Positions 13,437-21,605 of a stretch of DNA of 57,697 bases are shown here, in pieces. The stretch spans positions 1 through 57,697 of the forward strand of contig DATBYW010000086.1 of NCBI GenBank assembly GCA_036513515.1. Reading direction: 5' to 3'. The stretch is from Nephthysia sp036513515 (GTDB lineage Bacteria; Chloroflexota; Dormibacteria; Dormibacterales; Dormibacteraceae). The translations under genes and the position numbers were made by a program. The notes beneath the pieces were generated by a model. That model worked only from the letters and a program-made list of their open reading frames with translations. It ran no database searches and was not told where the DNA came from. Positions within the stretch are counted from its first letter, which is position 1. Each line of letters begins with the position of its first letter.

Positions 13437-14941
13437 ACGGCGGTGGCCAGTCCCAGGTCGCGCAGCGCCGCCTCCGCTTCGGCCCGCTCGTCCCAGGGCT
13501 CGCTCCCGCCGGCCAGGATCATGGTCCGCTCATGGCCCTTCCCGGCCAGGAGCACGGCGTCCCCGGGTCGTGCCAGGGCGAGGACGCGCCGGATCGCCGC
13601 CCGGCGGTCCAGCTCGACCTCGTAGTCGCGGCCAAGCTCCCGGCCCTCAGCCCCGGCGGCCACCTGGCGAGCGATCTCGGCAGGATCCTCGCCGACCGGG
13701 TCGTCAGTGGTTATGACGAAGAAGTCGGCGCCCCGGGCCGCCGCCCGCCCCATCCCCGGCCGATCGTGGTCGGAGCGGCCGGTGGAGCCGAAGACGGCCA
13801 GCAGCCGGCCGGCCGAGAGTGTGCGGAGCTCGGCCAGCGCTGCCTCCAGCGCTCCAGCGGAGTGGGCGAAGTCGACGTAGACCCGGAAGGGCTGGCCCAG
13901 CTCGACGGGCTCCAGGCGTCCCCGGACGCCGGCAAAGCTTGAGAGTCCGGCGGCCACCTGCTGGAGGTTGAGTCCGAGGGCCAGGCCGATGCCGGCCGCG
14001 CAGAGCGAGTTGGCCACGTTGAAGCGAGCCGGCACCCGGAGGTGCACCCCCGCCTCCGCGTCCCCCATCTGCAGCAGGAACCGGGAGCCCTGCTCGTCCA
14101 GCTTCAGCGACCGAGCCCGAAGGTCGGCAGGCGCCTCGACCGCGTATCCCAGCCGCCGCTCGATGGGCACCCCCGCCAGGCGGGGGTAGGACCGATCTCC
14201 GGTGTTGAGGACTGCCGTCTTGGCGACGCCCTTGGCATAGCCGGCGGCGCAGAGCTCGATCAGGCGCGCCTTGGCGGTCACGTACGCCTCCCAGCTGCCG
14301 TGGTAGTCGAGGTGGTCCAGGCCGACGTTGGTCACCGCTGCGACGTCGAAGTCGCAGGCGGCCACCCGCCCCTGGAGGAGGGCGTGCGAGGTCGTTTCCA
14401 CCACCGCCACCCGGGCACCGCTCTCCGCCATGCGGGCGAGCCAAGCCTGCACGTCGGGCGACTCCATGGTGGTCTGGCCCGAGCGGTTCTCCTCCGCCTG
14501 GTCCCCGGCCTGGTGCGCGACCGTGCTCAGGTAGCCGGTTGGCAGCCCGCCCTGCTCCAGGAGGTGGGCCGCCATGTGGGTCACCGTGGTCTTGCCGTCG
14601 GTGCCGGTGACGCCGGCCACCAACAGCCGCCGGGCCGGCCTCCCCTCCAGCTCGGCCGCTAGCTCGCCCAACCCCTCGCGGGTGTCGTCCAGGCGAAGCC
14701 AGGCGGTGTCGGCGGGCAGCGGAAGAGGGCGCTCCAGGGCCAGCGCGGCGCCCCGCGAGGCAGCGGCCGCCGCGTAGTCGTGGCCGTCGACCTGGAGACC
14801 CGGCACGGCCACGAAGAGGTCGCCGGGGCCGGCCTGACGCGAGTCGTACACCACCCGCGCCACCTGGTAGTCGCCGCCGGCCTCGACCCGGGCCCCTGGG
14901 ACGCCCGCAGCCAGGCGGGCGAGTCTGACGGAGGTCGCCAT
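13433..14941 (-). CDS. murE: UDP-MurNAc-tripeptide ligase MurE
   Basis: MurE adds the third amino acid to UDP-MurNAc-L-Ala-D-Glu. The 502-residue protein shows VVYDSRQAGPGDLFVAVPG, the P-loop VAGVTGTDGKTTVTHM, QTTMESPDVQAWL, VETTSHALLQGR, NVGLDHLDYHGSWEAYVTAKARL (with the carbamylated-Lys region) and VDFAHSAGALEAAL. The specificity motif is DDPV, whereas meso-DAP enzymes normally have DNPR; this suggests lysine, ornithine or another diamino acid. The start is ATG 14939-14941; ATG 14951-14953 is possible too. It diverges from folP with only about 20 nt between the starts. Confidence 0.92.
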   Translation of the reverse strand: MATSVRLARLAAGVPGARVEAGGDYQVARVVYDSRQAGPGDLFVAVPGLQVDGHDYAAAAASRGAALALERPLPLPADTAWLRLDDTREGLGELAAELEGRPARRLLVAGVTGTDGKTTVTHMAAHLLEQGGLPTGYLSTVAHQAGDQAEENRSGQTTMESPDVQAWLARMAESGARVAVVETTSHALLQGRVAACDFDVAAVTNVGLDHLDYHGSWEAYVTAKARLIELCAAGYAKGVAKTAVLNTGDRSYPRLAGVPIERRLGYAVEAPADLRARSLKLDEQGSRFLLQMGDAEAGVHLRVPARFNVANSLCAAGIGLALGLNLQQVAAGLSSFAGVRGRLEPVELGQPFRVYVDFAHSAGALEAALAELRTLSAGRLLAVFGSTGRSDHDRPGMGRAAARGADFFVITTDDPVGEDPAEIARQVAAGAEGRELGRDYEVELDRRAAIRRVLALARPGDAVLLAGKGHERTMILAGGSEPWDERAEAEAALRDLGLATAV

Positions 14942-14962
14942 CCGGCTCAACATACTGACTGC

Positions 14963-15778
14963 ATGGCCCGGGTCAGGATCATGGGGATCGTCAACGTCAC
15001 GCCGGACTCCTTCAGCGGCGACGGCCTCACCGACCGGCGCGCCGCCGTCGAGCGGGGCCTGGCCATGGCCCGGGCGGGCGCCGACATGGTGGACGTCGGG
15101 GGCGAGTCGACCCGGCCCGGACACAGCCCGGTCACGGTCGCAGAGGAGCTCGCCCGCGCGGTGCCGGTGGTGGCCGAGCTGGCCCGGGCCGGGCTGACCG
15201 TGTCCATCGACACCAGCAAGCTGGAGGTGGCGGTGGCTGCGGCGGAAGCGGGCGCCACCATCGTCAACGACGTCTGGGGCCTTCAGCGCTCACCGGGCAT
15301 CGCGCGGCTGGCGGCGGGACGCGGGCTGAGCCTGGTCCTCATGCACAACCAGGAGGGCCACCAGTACTCCACCGACCTCATGACGGCGATCAAGGCCGGC
15401 CTCCGGCGCTCGATCCTGACCGCGCTCGAAGCCGGCGTACCCGCCGAGCGCGTCATCGTCGACCCCGGGATCGGCTTCGGGAAGACCGCCGAGCACAACC
15501 TGATCGTCTTCCGCCGCCTGGCCGAGCTGCTCGAGCTGGGCCACCCGCTGCTGGTCGGCCCTTCCCGCAAGTCGTTCCTGGGAAGGCTCTTCGGGCAGGA
15601 GATGGAGATGCGGTCCTGGGGCACCGCCGCCGTGGTGACCGCCTGCGTGCTGCGCGGGGCCGACATCGTCAGGGTCCACGACGTGGCCGAGATGGCGGCG
15701 GTAGTGCGCGTGGCCGAAGCCCTGCGCGTCCCCGACCCCGGTGTCTCCGGGTCGCGCGCCGCCGGGACGGAGGCGTGA
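14963..15778 (+). CDS. folP: Dihydropteroate synthase
   Basis: FolP condenses 6-hydroxymethyl-dihydropterin pyrophosphate with p-aminobenzoate, the sulfonamide target. The protein of 271 residues has IMGIVNVTPDSFSGDG at the N-terminus, VDVGGESTRPGHSPV, VSIDTSKLEVAVAAAEAGATIVNDVWG, and a late GPSRKSFLGRLFG segment, the canonical pterin and pABA-binding loops. The ATG at 14963 places MARVRIMGIVNVTPDSF in the usual register. It shares a tiny divergent promoter region with murE, and its stop overlaps folK (GTGA). Confidence 0.96.
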   Translation: MARVRIMGIVNVTPDSFSGDGLTDRRAAVERGLAMARAGADMVDVGGESTRPGHSPVTVAEELARAVPVVAELARAGLTVSIDTSKLEVAVAAAEAGATIVNDVWGLQRSPGIARLAAGRGLSLVLMHNQEGHQYSTDLMTAIKAGLRRSILTALEAGVPAERVIVDPGIGFGKTAEHNLIVFRRLAELLELGHPLLVGPSRKSFLGRLFGQEMEMRSWGTAAVVTACVLRGADIVRVHDVAEMAAVVRVAEALRVPDPGVSGSRAAGTEA

Positions 15779-16194
15779 CGATGACCCTGGCCTACCTGGC
15801 CCTGGGCTCCAACCTGGGAGACCGGGACCGCCACCTTGCGGAGGCCCGCCGCCTGCTCGCCGAGCACGGCGCTCGCCTCCTGCGCGAGAGCCGGGTGCGC
15901 GAGACCGAGCCGTTCGGCGTGACCGACCAGCCCCCTTTTCTGAACCAGGTGCTGGAGGTCGAGTGGGCGGGCAGCCCCCGGCAGCTCCTGGAGACGGCCA
16001 AGTCGGTGGAACGCCAGGTCGGCCGCCGGCCTGGCCCCCGCTGGGGGCCGCGGGAGATCGACGTCGACATCCTGCTCTTCGGCGACCAGGCCGTCGAGGA
16101 GCCCGGGCTGACAATCCCTCATCCCGGCCTCGGTGAGCGCGAGTTCGTTCGGGAGCCGCTCAGGGAGCTGCGGCCGGACATACTGGCCGGGTGA
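15775..16194 (+). CDS. folK: 2-amino-4-hydroxy-6-hydroxymethyldihydropteridine pyrophosphokinase
   Basis: FolK (HPPK) transfers pyrophosphate from ATP to the pterin that FolP uses next. The sequence shows YLALGSNLGDRDRHLAEARRLL, FLNQVLEVEW, ERQVGRRPGPRWGPREIDVDILLFGD (the catalytic GPR.IDxDIL signature) and IPHPGLGEREFVREPLRELRPD. The 139-residue length is at the short end of normal. The start is GTG 15775, coupled to folP; ATG 15781 is an alternative. The stop overlaps the next gene's GTG. Confidence 0.94.
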   Translation: MTMTLAYLALGSNLGDRDRHLAEARRLLAEHGARLLRESRVRETEPFGVTDQPPFLNQVLEVEWAGSPRQLLETAKSVERQVGRRPGPRWGPREIDVDILLFGDQAVEEPGLTIPHPGLGEREFVREPLRELRPDILAG

Positions 16195-17351
16195 CTGCCA
16201 ACGCCGAGACGGCCGAGCGCCGCCATCTCCGCGTGGCCTGGCTGGGGCATCGCTCGACCACCGAAGCCGACGGCATCATCACCTACTCCCGCGAGATCAC
16301 CAACGGCCTGCGCGAGCGGGGCGTCGAGGTGGTCTTCTTCCATCACGCCCGCGACCAGACCGACGACGACCAGTCGGTCGCGCTCGAGGCCCTCAGCCTC
16401 TCTCACCGACTGGTCCTCTCGGCCCCCGGCTCCAAGAAGAAACTCATCGACCTCCTCCGCCGGCACGAGGTGGACCTGGTCCACGTCTCGCTCTCGTTCT
16501 CCAGCCTGGACTTCAACCTGCCCCGGCTCTGCCACCGGCTCGGCATCCCCATAGTGGCGACCTTCCACGTGCCCTACGACACCCGCTTCTCGGTCTGGCG
16601 AGGCATCTCGGCCGCCGTCTACCGCCTCTACGCGCAGGCGCTCGCCGAGTGCGACGCCGTGATCATCTTCGGAGAGGCACAGCGGGAGATCCTGGTCAAC
16701 CTCGGCGTGCCCCGCCAGGTGATCCACGTGCTCCCCAACGGCGTCGACGTCGATCGCTACACGCCGGGGCCTTCTTCCAAACGCGAGCAGCTGGGAGTCG
16801 AGCGCCTCTTCACCTACATGGGCCGGCTCGACCCCGAGAAGAACGTCGACGTCCTTCTCAGCGCTTTCCTGGACGCCGCGCCGCCGCGAACCCTGCGCCT
16901 GGTCATCGTGGGCGGGGGCATCGAGGCTCGCCGGCTGAAGCGCCGCTTCACCGACCGGCGGATCACCTTCACAGGTGTCATCACCGACGAGCAGGAGAGG
17001 ATCGACATCCTGCGAGCCTCCGACGCCTTCTTCCTGCCCTCCACCGTCGAGGGCCTCTCTCTGGCCATGCTGGAGGCGATGGCCTGCGGGACCGCGACCG
17101 TCGCCACCGACGTCGGCTCGGACGGCGACGCTCTCCGGGGAGCCGGCATCGTGGTCGACCCGGGTCACCTCGACCATGAGCTCCGGCTCGCGGTCAGGCT
17201 GCTCCTGGAGTCCCCTGACGTCTGCTCCCTACTGGGCGGCCTCGCGCGGCGGCGGGCCGAGGAGCGCTACTCGATCACCTCCAACCTGGACAGCCTGCTC
17301 GGCCTCTACGGCCAGTTGCTGGCCGTCAGCTATCCGGCCGAGCGTTCGTGA
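16191..17351 (+). CDS. GT4-family glycosyltransferase
   Basis: Retaining GT-B glycosyltransferase of 386 residues. The N-terminal domain has RVAWLGHRSTTEADGIITYSREITNGLRERG and IPIVATFHVPYDTRFSVW. The C-terminal GT4 domain has PNGVDVDRYTPG, FTYMGRLDPEKNVDVLLSAF, LVIVGGGIEARRL, FTGVITDEQERIDILRASDAFFLPSTVEGLSLAMLEAMACGTATVATDVG, including the EGLSLAMLE signature equivalent to E-x7-E. Acceptor and donor are unknown. The start is GTG 16191, coupled to folK although functionally unrelated. It converges on the response regulator with a 26-nt overlap. Confidence 0.85.
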   Translation: MTANAETAERRHLRVAWLGHRSTTEADGIITYSREITNGLRERGVEVVFFHHARDQTDDDQSVALEALSLSHRLVLSAPGSKKKLIDLLRRHEVDLVHVSLSFSSLDFNLPRLCHRLGIPIVATFHVPYDTRFSVWRGISAAVYRLYAQALAECDAVIIFGEAQREILVNLGVPRQVIHVLPNGVDVDRYTPGPSSKREQLGVERLFTYMGRLDPEKNVDVLLSAFLDAAPPRTLRLVIVGGGIEARRLKRRFTDRRITFTGVITDEQERIDILRASDAFFLPSTVEGLSLAMLEAMACGTATVATDVGSDGDALRGAGIVVDPGHLDHELRLAVRLLLESPDVCSLLGGLARRRAEERYSITSNLDSLLGLYGQLLAVSYPAERS

Positions 17352-18072
17352 AGCGGTAGCCGATCCCGGGCACGGCCAGGATGTAGAAGGGCCGTGAGGG
17401 CTCCTCCTCGACCTTGCGGCGCAGGTTCCGGATGTGCACGTCGATCACCCTGGTCTCGATCTCGACCGGGTACTGGTAGCCCCAGACCGAGTGCAGCATC
17501 CGCTCCCGGGAGAGGACCTTGCCCGCGTTGACCGCGAGCAGCGCCAGCAGGTCGAACTCGGTGTGGGTGAGAGGAATCTCCTCGCCCTGGCGCAGCACCC
17601 GGCGCTCGTTGACGTCGACCACCAGGTTCCTGAACTCGAGACGGCCGCCGCGCGGCTCGCCCGTCTCGGGCCGGACCCGGCGCAGGGTGGCGGCCATCCG
17701 CGCCGTCAGCTCCCGCAGCCGGAGCGGCTTGAGCATGTAGTCGTCCGCCCCCACCTCGAGACCGACCACAACGTCCACCTCGTCGGAGCGGGCGCTGATC
17801 ATGATGATGGCCACGCTCGGGTCCAGCCGGCGCAGCTCCCGGCAGACCTCGAAGCCCGGCTGGTCCGGAAGCGCCAGCTCCAGCAGCACCACCGTGGGCC
17901 TGGCCGACTCGAAGCGGGAGACCGCCGCCTCTCCGGAATCCGTCTCCACGACTTCGAAGCCGTCCTGCTCGCAGGCCTGCCGGATATCCCGCCGGCTGCC
18001 CGGGTCGGGGTCGACTATGAGCACCCTGCGGACCTGTTGCTCGCTGCTGGAAGGGCTGTGGCCGTCGGTCAT
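17326..18072 (-). CDS. OmpR/PhoB-type response regulator lacking the phospho-acceptor Asp
   Basis: A receiver domain (about residues 15-130) is followed by a winged-helix DNA-binding domain (LTHTEFDLLALLAVNAGKVLSRERMLHSVWG, DVHIRNLRRKVE, and PGIGYRF at the end). The acidic pair D21/D23, Ser93 and Lys115 are present, but the strand-3 phospho-acceptor is Glu65 (VVLLELALPD) where the family has Asp. Such receivers cannot be phosphorylated normally; Glu may mimic the phosphorylated state. No histidine kinase lies nearby. It is the last gene of a minus-strand group with the phosphatase and FemAB genes, 12 nt after FemAB. Confidence 0.9.
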   Translation of the reverse strand: MTDGHSPSSSEQQVRRVLIVDPDPGSRRDIRQACEQDGFEVVETDSGEAAVSRFESARPTVVLLELALPDQPGFEVCRELRRLDPSVAIIMISARSDEVDVVVGLEVGADDYMLKPLRLRELTARMAATLRRVRPETGEPRGGRLEFRNLVVDVNERRVLRQGEEIPLTHTEFDLLALLAVNAGKVLSRERMLHSVWGYQYPVEIETRVIDVHIRNLRRKVEEEPSRPFYILAVPGIGYRFTNARPDS

Positions 18073-18084
18073 CGACGCAAGAAT

Positions 18085-19083
18085 CTACAGCCCGCCGGGA
18101 CGATTGTTAATGGAGCGCGCGGTTAAGACCCGGCGCAGGGACCGCGTCAGCCGGGCCGGCGTCTCTCCGAGGCCGGCCGCCAGGGGCGAGAGAGCCAGCT
18201 CCCAGGCTCCGCCCAGCTCAACCAGGCAGCCGCCAAAACCGGTCTTGAACTGCCAGAGCCCGTGCCAGGGATGGCCGGGATCGGGGCGCGGCGGCACCCC
18301 CCAGAGGTCGTAGTCGCGGCAGCCCGCCTCAGCGGCGGCGCGCATCGCGCTCCACTGCAGGACGTAAGCCGGCATAACCTCCCGCGCCTCGCCGTTGGAG
18401 CCCCCGAAGAGGTAGTAGGCGCGCCCGTCGAAGCGGGCGACCATGATGGCCGCGATCGGCCGCCCCTGGTACCGGGCCACGTAGATGCGACACCATTCCA
18501 GCAGCTCGAGGCGGTGGCGGTAGATCGCCACCTGAGGAAGCGAGATGCCCTGCCGGCGAGCGGTGGCGTCGCTCTGCCGGCTCAGCTCCTCCGCCTCCTC
18601 CAGGCCCTGGCCCTCCTCGACGCTGACGCCTCGCTTCAGACCCAGCCGGATGTTGTAGCGATGCTTGGGCTTGAAGGAGGCCAGCATCTCTTCCTCCGAG
18701 GTCAGGGGCACGACAATCGTCTCCTGGGGATGGATGGGCCTGACCGGCCTGAAGCCCAGCGCTGCGAGCGGCTCCCTCAGCTCGGAGCCTGACTCCGGCT
18801 CGACCCGCAGCCGGGCCAGCCGCCGCTCCCTGGCCCAGGCGGCCAGCTCCGCGACCGCTTCGGGACCTGCCGGGACGGGGCCGCGCGGCACGTAGGCGCG
18901 CCGGAAGCGACCGCGGCCCTGGAGGAGCACCGTGGCCCGGGCTCCGGAGGGCAGCTGGACCCGTTCCACCGTCCAACCCTCGCGGGCCTGGGTCTCCCCG
19001 TAGCCCCATGACTGCAGGAGCGGGGCGGGCGAGGCGAGCTCGCCCAGGCCGGCGTTCCAGCTGGGCTCCACCGCGACGCTCAA
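18085..19083 (-). CDS. FemAB/FemX-like peptidoglycan aminoacyltransferase
   Basis: FemAB-type transferases use aminoacyl-tRNA to build interpeptide bridges on lipid II. The 332-residue protein has QSWGYGETQAREGW (about residues 24-37), FKPKHRYNIRLGLKRGVSVEEG, an extended helical insert, then RPIAAIMVARFDGRAYYLFGGSNGEAREVMPAYVLQWSAMRAAAEAGCRDYDLWGV and GLWQFKTGFGGCLVELGGAWEL, matching the double GNAT fold and its conserved YLFGGS and FKTGFGG elements. Start TTG 19081-19083 overlaps the phosphatase stop. Together with the non-DAP MurE motif it suggests a cross-bridged peptidoglycan on Lys or Orn; inference. Confidence 0.85.
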   Translation of the reverse strand: MSVAVEPSWNAGLGELASPAPLLQSWGYGETQAREGWTVERVQLPSGARATVLLQGRGRFRRAYVPRGPVPAGPEAVAELAAWARERRLARLRVEPESGSELREPLAALGFRPVRPIHPQETIVVPLTSEEEMLASFKPKHRYNIRLGLKRGVSVEEGQGLEEAEELSRQSDATARRQGISLPQVAIYRHRLELLEWCRIYVARYQGRPIAAIMVARFDGRAYYLFGGSNGEAREVMPAYVLQWSAMRAAAEAGCRDYDLWGVPPRPDPGHPWHGLWQFKTGFGGCLVELGGAWELALSPLAAGLGETPARLTRSLRRVLTARSINNRPGGL

Positions 19084-19799
19084 GACAGGTGGCAGGTGTC
19101 GTTGACCGCCGTGACCACGGTCCGGTTGCTGCTGCGCTGGAGCACGGTCAGAGAGCAGTTCTCGATCACGAAGGGGAAGAGCCCGTCGCTGCCCCGCCTG
19201 GGCGCCACGACGCTGCCCAGGGCAACCTGTATCACGCCACCATGGGTTACGCAGAGAACGTCGCCGACGGTGTGTTGAGACAGGATCCAGGCCAGCGTCT
19301 CACGAACCCGGCGCTCGAAAGGCCCGGCGCCCTCGCCGCTCGGCACCAGGTCCCAGGACGGCCTCTGGGACCAGGCCTCCCACTCCTCCGGAAACTCGCG
19401 CGCCAGCTCCTCGCGGGTTTTGCCCTCCCAGTCTCCGAGGGCGATCTCCCTCAGACCCTGAAGGGGAATCGGCTCCAGGCCGACGGCTTCGGCGATCGGC
19501 TCCGCCGTCTGCCAGGCGCGCCGCAGATCGCTGCTGTACAGGGCCACCAGGGGCCGCCCGGCCAGTCTGGCCGCCACCTGGCCAGCCTGCCGACGTCCGA
19601 ACTCGGAGAGCGGCGGGTCGTGCTGGCCCTGAACCCGTCTCTCGGCGTTCCAGGTGGACTCTCCGTGGCGCACGAGCAGGACGCGCGAGGGGAGCGGCCG
19701 GGGAGTCTCTTTGGTGTCCGGAGCAGGCGCGGAGGATGGAACGGGTGAGGGGACGGGAGCGGCTGCCTCCGAAATCGGCGCCCGCTCCGGGCTCGACAT
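19080..19799 (-). CDS. Histidine phosphatase (phosphoglycerate-mutase family)
   Basis: The 239-residue protein has a Pro/Ala-rich N-terminal extension of about 35 residues, then LLVRHGESTWNAERRVQGQHDPPLSEFGRRQA with the catalytic RHGE motif, LYSSDLRRAWQTAEPIAEAVG, LREIALGDWEGKTREELAREFPEEW, and the second catalytic His in VTHGGVIQVALGS. This is the PhoE/GpmB-like branch of the superfamily, which includes cobalamin and glucosyl-phosphoglycerate phosphatases; substrate cannot be assigned. It heads the phosphatase-femAB-regulator group and is divergent from the DUF4388 gene 92 nt away. Confidence 0.85.
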   Translation of the reverse strand: MSSPERAPISEAAAPVPSPVPSSAPAPDTKETPRPLPSRVLLVRHGESTWNAERRVQGQHDPPLSEFGRRQAGQVAARLAGRPLVALYSSDLRRAWQTAEPIAEAVGLEPIPLQGLREIALGDWEGKTREELAREFPEEWEAWSQRPSWDLVPSGEGAGPFERRVRETLAWILSQHTVGDVLCVTHGGVIQVALGSVVAPRRGSDGLFPFVIENCSLTVLQRSSNRTVVTAVNDTCHLS

Positions 19800-19891
19800 C
19801 GAACGAAGTCTATACTAGCCTCTTATCTACTGAACTTGGGGTAGTTGGGCTGTGCCCCAGGACACAGGACTAAGGCTTTGGGAGAAGCTTC

Positions 19892-21559
19892 TTGCAGGCC
19901 AGAGGCTCGCTGACTGATACAAATCTTCGTTCATTGTTGGAAGTGGCGCAGGCAGAGCGCGCGACCGGCACGCTGACCCTGCGCCAGAACGGCGCGCGTT
20001 CGACCACGCTCTACTTCCTGTTCGGACACCTCTTCCACGCGATGGGAGAGCCCGGGTCCGGCGATGATGCCGTCGTGCACGCGCTGGACTGGTCTGCGGG
20101 CGAATTCGACTTCGACGCCAAGGCGAAGCTGCCCGCGGACGAGACCGTGCGCTCGTCGATCCCCGAGCTCCTCGAGCGCTCGGGCGGTCCGGCGCCCCAG
20201 CCGCGGTCGTCGAACGCCTCGGGGCCCGAGCGTGGGGCGGAGCACGCCCCGCCTCAGCAGGGTCGCCAGCAGGAGCAGGCGCCTCCCGAGTCGCAGCCGG
20301 AAGCCTGGAAGCCACCGGCCGAGACGCGTTCCCAGGACCGCTCGACAGACCGCTCGGCCGACGGCGCCGCCGAGCGCGATCGCGGCCAGCCGGCTCCCGT
20401 GAACCAGAACCGGTCGGAGCACCGGTCGGAGCCGAAGCCCGAGCAGCGCCAGGATCAGCGAGCGGCCTACCGGTCCGGCGACTCCCGGCGCAACTTCCGG
20501 CAGCGACCCCAAGCCCGCCACGGACGGGAGGCCATCCCGGTCCCCGCCGGGCAGGTCATGTACGACTCGCTGAAGACCTCCTTCGTGGACTTCCCGCGCC
20601 TCATCACCACCCTTGAGCGCGAGGGTCACACCGGCTATGTCCGGCTGCTGACCGACAGTGCCAACGGCCTCCTCTACTTCCGAGAGGGGACGGCGCTGGA
20701 ATGCGTCTTCGACGGCGGCGAGAACGACTTCGAGCGCGGCAAGGCGGCGCTCATGCGCTTCAACGACGAGGTCACCCGCGGCCAGGGCGTGCTCGACGTG
20801 GTCGGTCTGACCCCCGAGCTGGTGGACGGGCTCTACGAGCTCACGGTGGCCGAGCCGATCTACAGCGACCTCTACGCCGCCTGGGTGGACATGAACGCGC
20901 TTCTCAAGTTCCTGGAGGAGCGCAAGCTCAGCGGGAGCCTGATGGTGACGGCGAGCGCCGGCACCGGCGTGATCATCCTGACCGAGGGCAAGCTCTCCGG
21001 TGCCTACGCGAGCCAGTCGCGAGAGGTCTCCAACGACGCCAGCTCGGTTCTCATGCTCTGCCAGGACCCGAACGCCATGATCGAGGTCAAGGCGGCCTCC
21101 GAGGTGCGCGGCCAGCCCCTGGACGTGGCCGACGTGGTCAGCCGGCGGCCGGCCCAGCCGACCCCGACGGCGGCCCCGAGCGCCCCCACGCCGATCAACA
21201 GCGCGGCGCCCGGGCCCACCTATCAGCCGGCTCAGCCGACCTACCAGTCTTCGCTCCAGCCGGCAGCCTCGGCCAATTCGGCTCCGGCGGAGGCGACTGC
21301 CCAGCGGCCCGCGGCCACTGCGGTGGCCGGCACGGATTGGGACCAGGTGGTGGCCGACCTGCAGCAGGTGACCGAGGAGCAGCTGGGCAACCGCTCGCGC
21401 AAGGTGAAGGACGTACTGGCCGCCGCGGATCGCTCGCAGGCGGGCATCGAGGCCGCGATCGACCAGATCCCCTCGATCTCGATCCTCTTCGTCGACGCCT
21501 CGCGCCTGGAGGCGCTGGCCAACGACCTTCGGGCGAGGCTGCAGACCCACTCCCGGTAG
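19892..21559 (+). CDS. DUF4388-domain protein
   Basis: The N-terminus (SLTDTNLRSLLEVAQAERATGTLTLRQNGARSTTLYFLFGHLFHAM, and ALDWSAGEFDFDAKA) is a DUF4388 module, common in Chloroflexi, Deinococcus and Myxobacteria proteins tied to two-component and Ras-like GTPase signalling. A Gln/Arg/Pro-rich disordered linker (about residues 95-215) follows, then a second related alpha/beta module (DFPRLITTLEREGHTGYVRLLTDSANGLLYFREGTALECVFDG). A further Ala/Pro/Gln linker ends in a helical tail. The start is TTG 19892 with GGGAGAAG 5 nt upstream. The biochemical function of DUF4388 is unknown. Confidence 0.8.
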   Translation: MQARGSLTDTNLRSLLEVAQAERATGTLTLRQNGARSTTLYFLFGHLFHAMGEPGSGDDAVVHALDWSAGEFDFDAKAKLPADETVRSSIPELLERSGGPAPQPRSSNASGPERGAEHAPPQQGRQQEQAPPESQPEAWKPPAETRSQDRSTDRSADGAAERDRGQPAPVNQNRSEHRSEPKPEQRQDQRAAYRSGDSRRNFRQRPQARHGREAIPVPAGQVMYDSLKTSFVDFPRLITTLEREGHTGYVRLLTDSANGLLYFREGTALECVFDGGENDFERGKAALMRFNDEVTRGQGVLDVVGLTPELVDGLYELTVAEPIYSDLYAAWVDMNALLKFLEERKLSGSLMVTASAGTGVIILTEGKLSGAYASQSREVSNDASSVLMLCQDPNAMIEVKAASEVRGQPLDVADVVSRRPAQPTPTAAPSAPTPINSAAPGPTYQPAQPTYQSSLQPAASANSAPAEATAQRPAATAVAGTDWDQVVADLQQVTEEQLGNRSRKVKDVLAAADRSQAGIEAAIDQIPSISILFVDASRLEALANDLRARLQTHSR

Positions 21560-21605
21560 CCACCACCCTCGGGGGCGGGCGGAGCGTCCGGTTGCTCTTA
21601 AGGCA

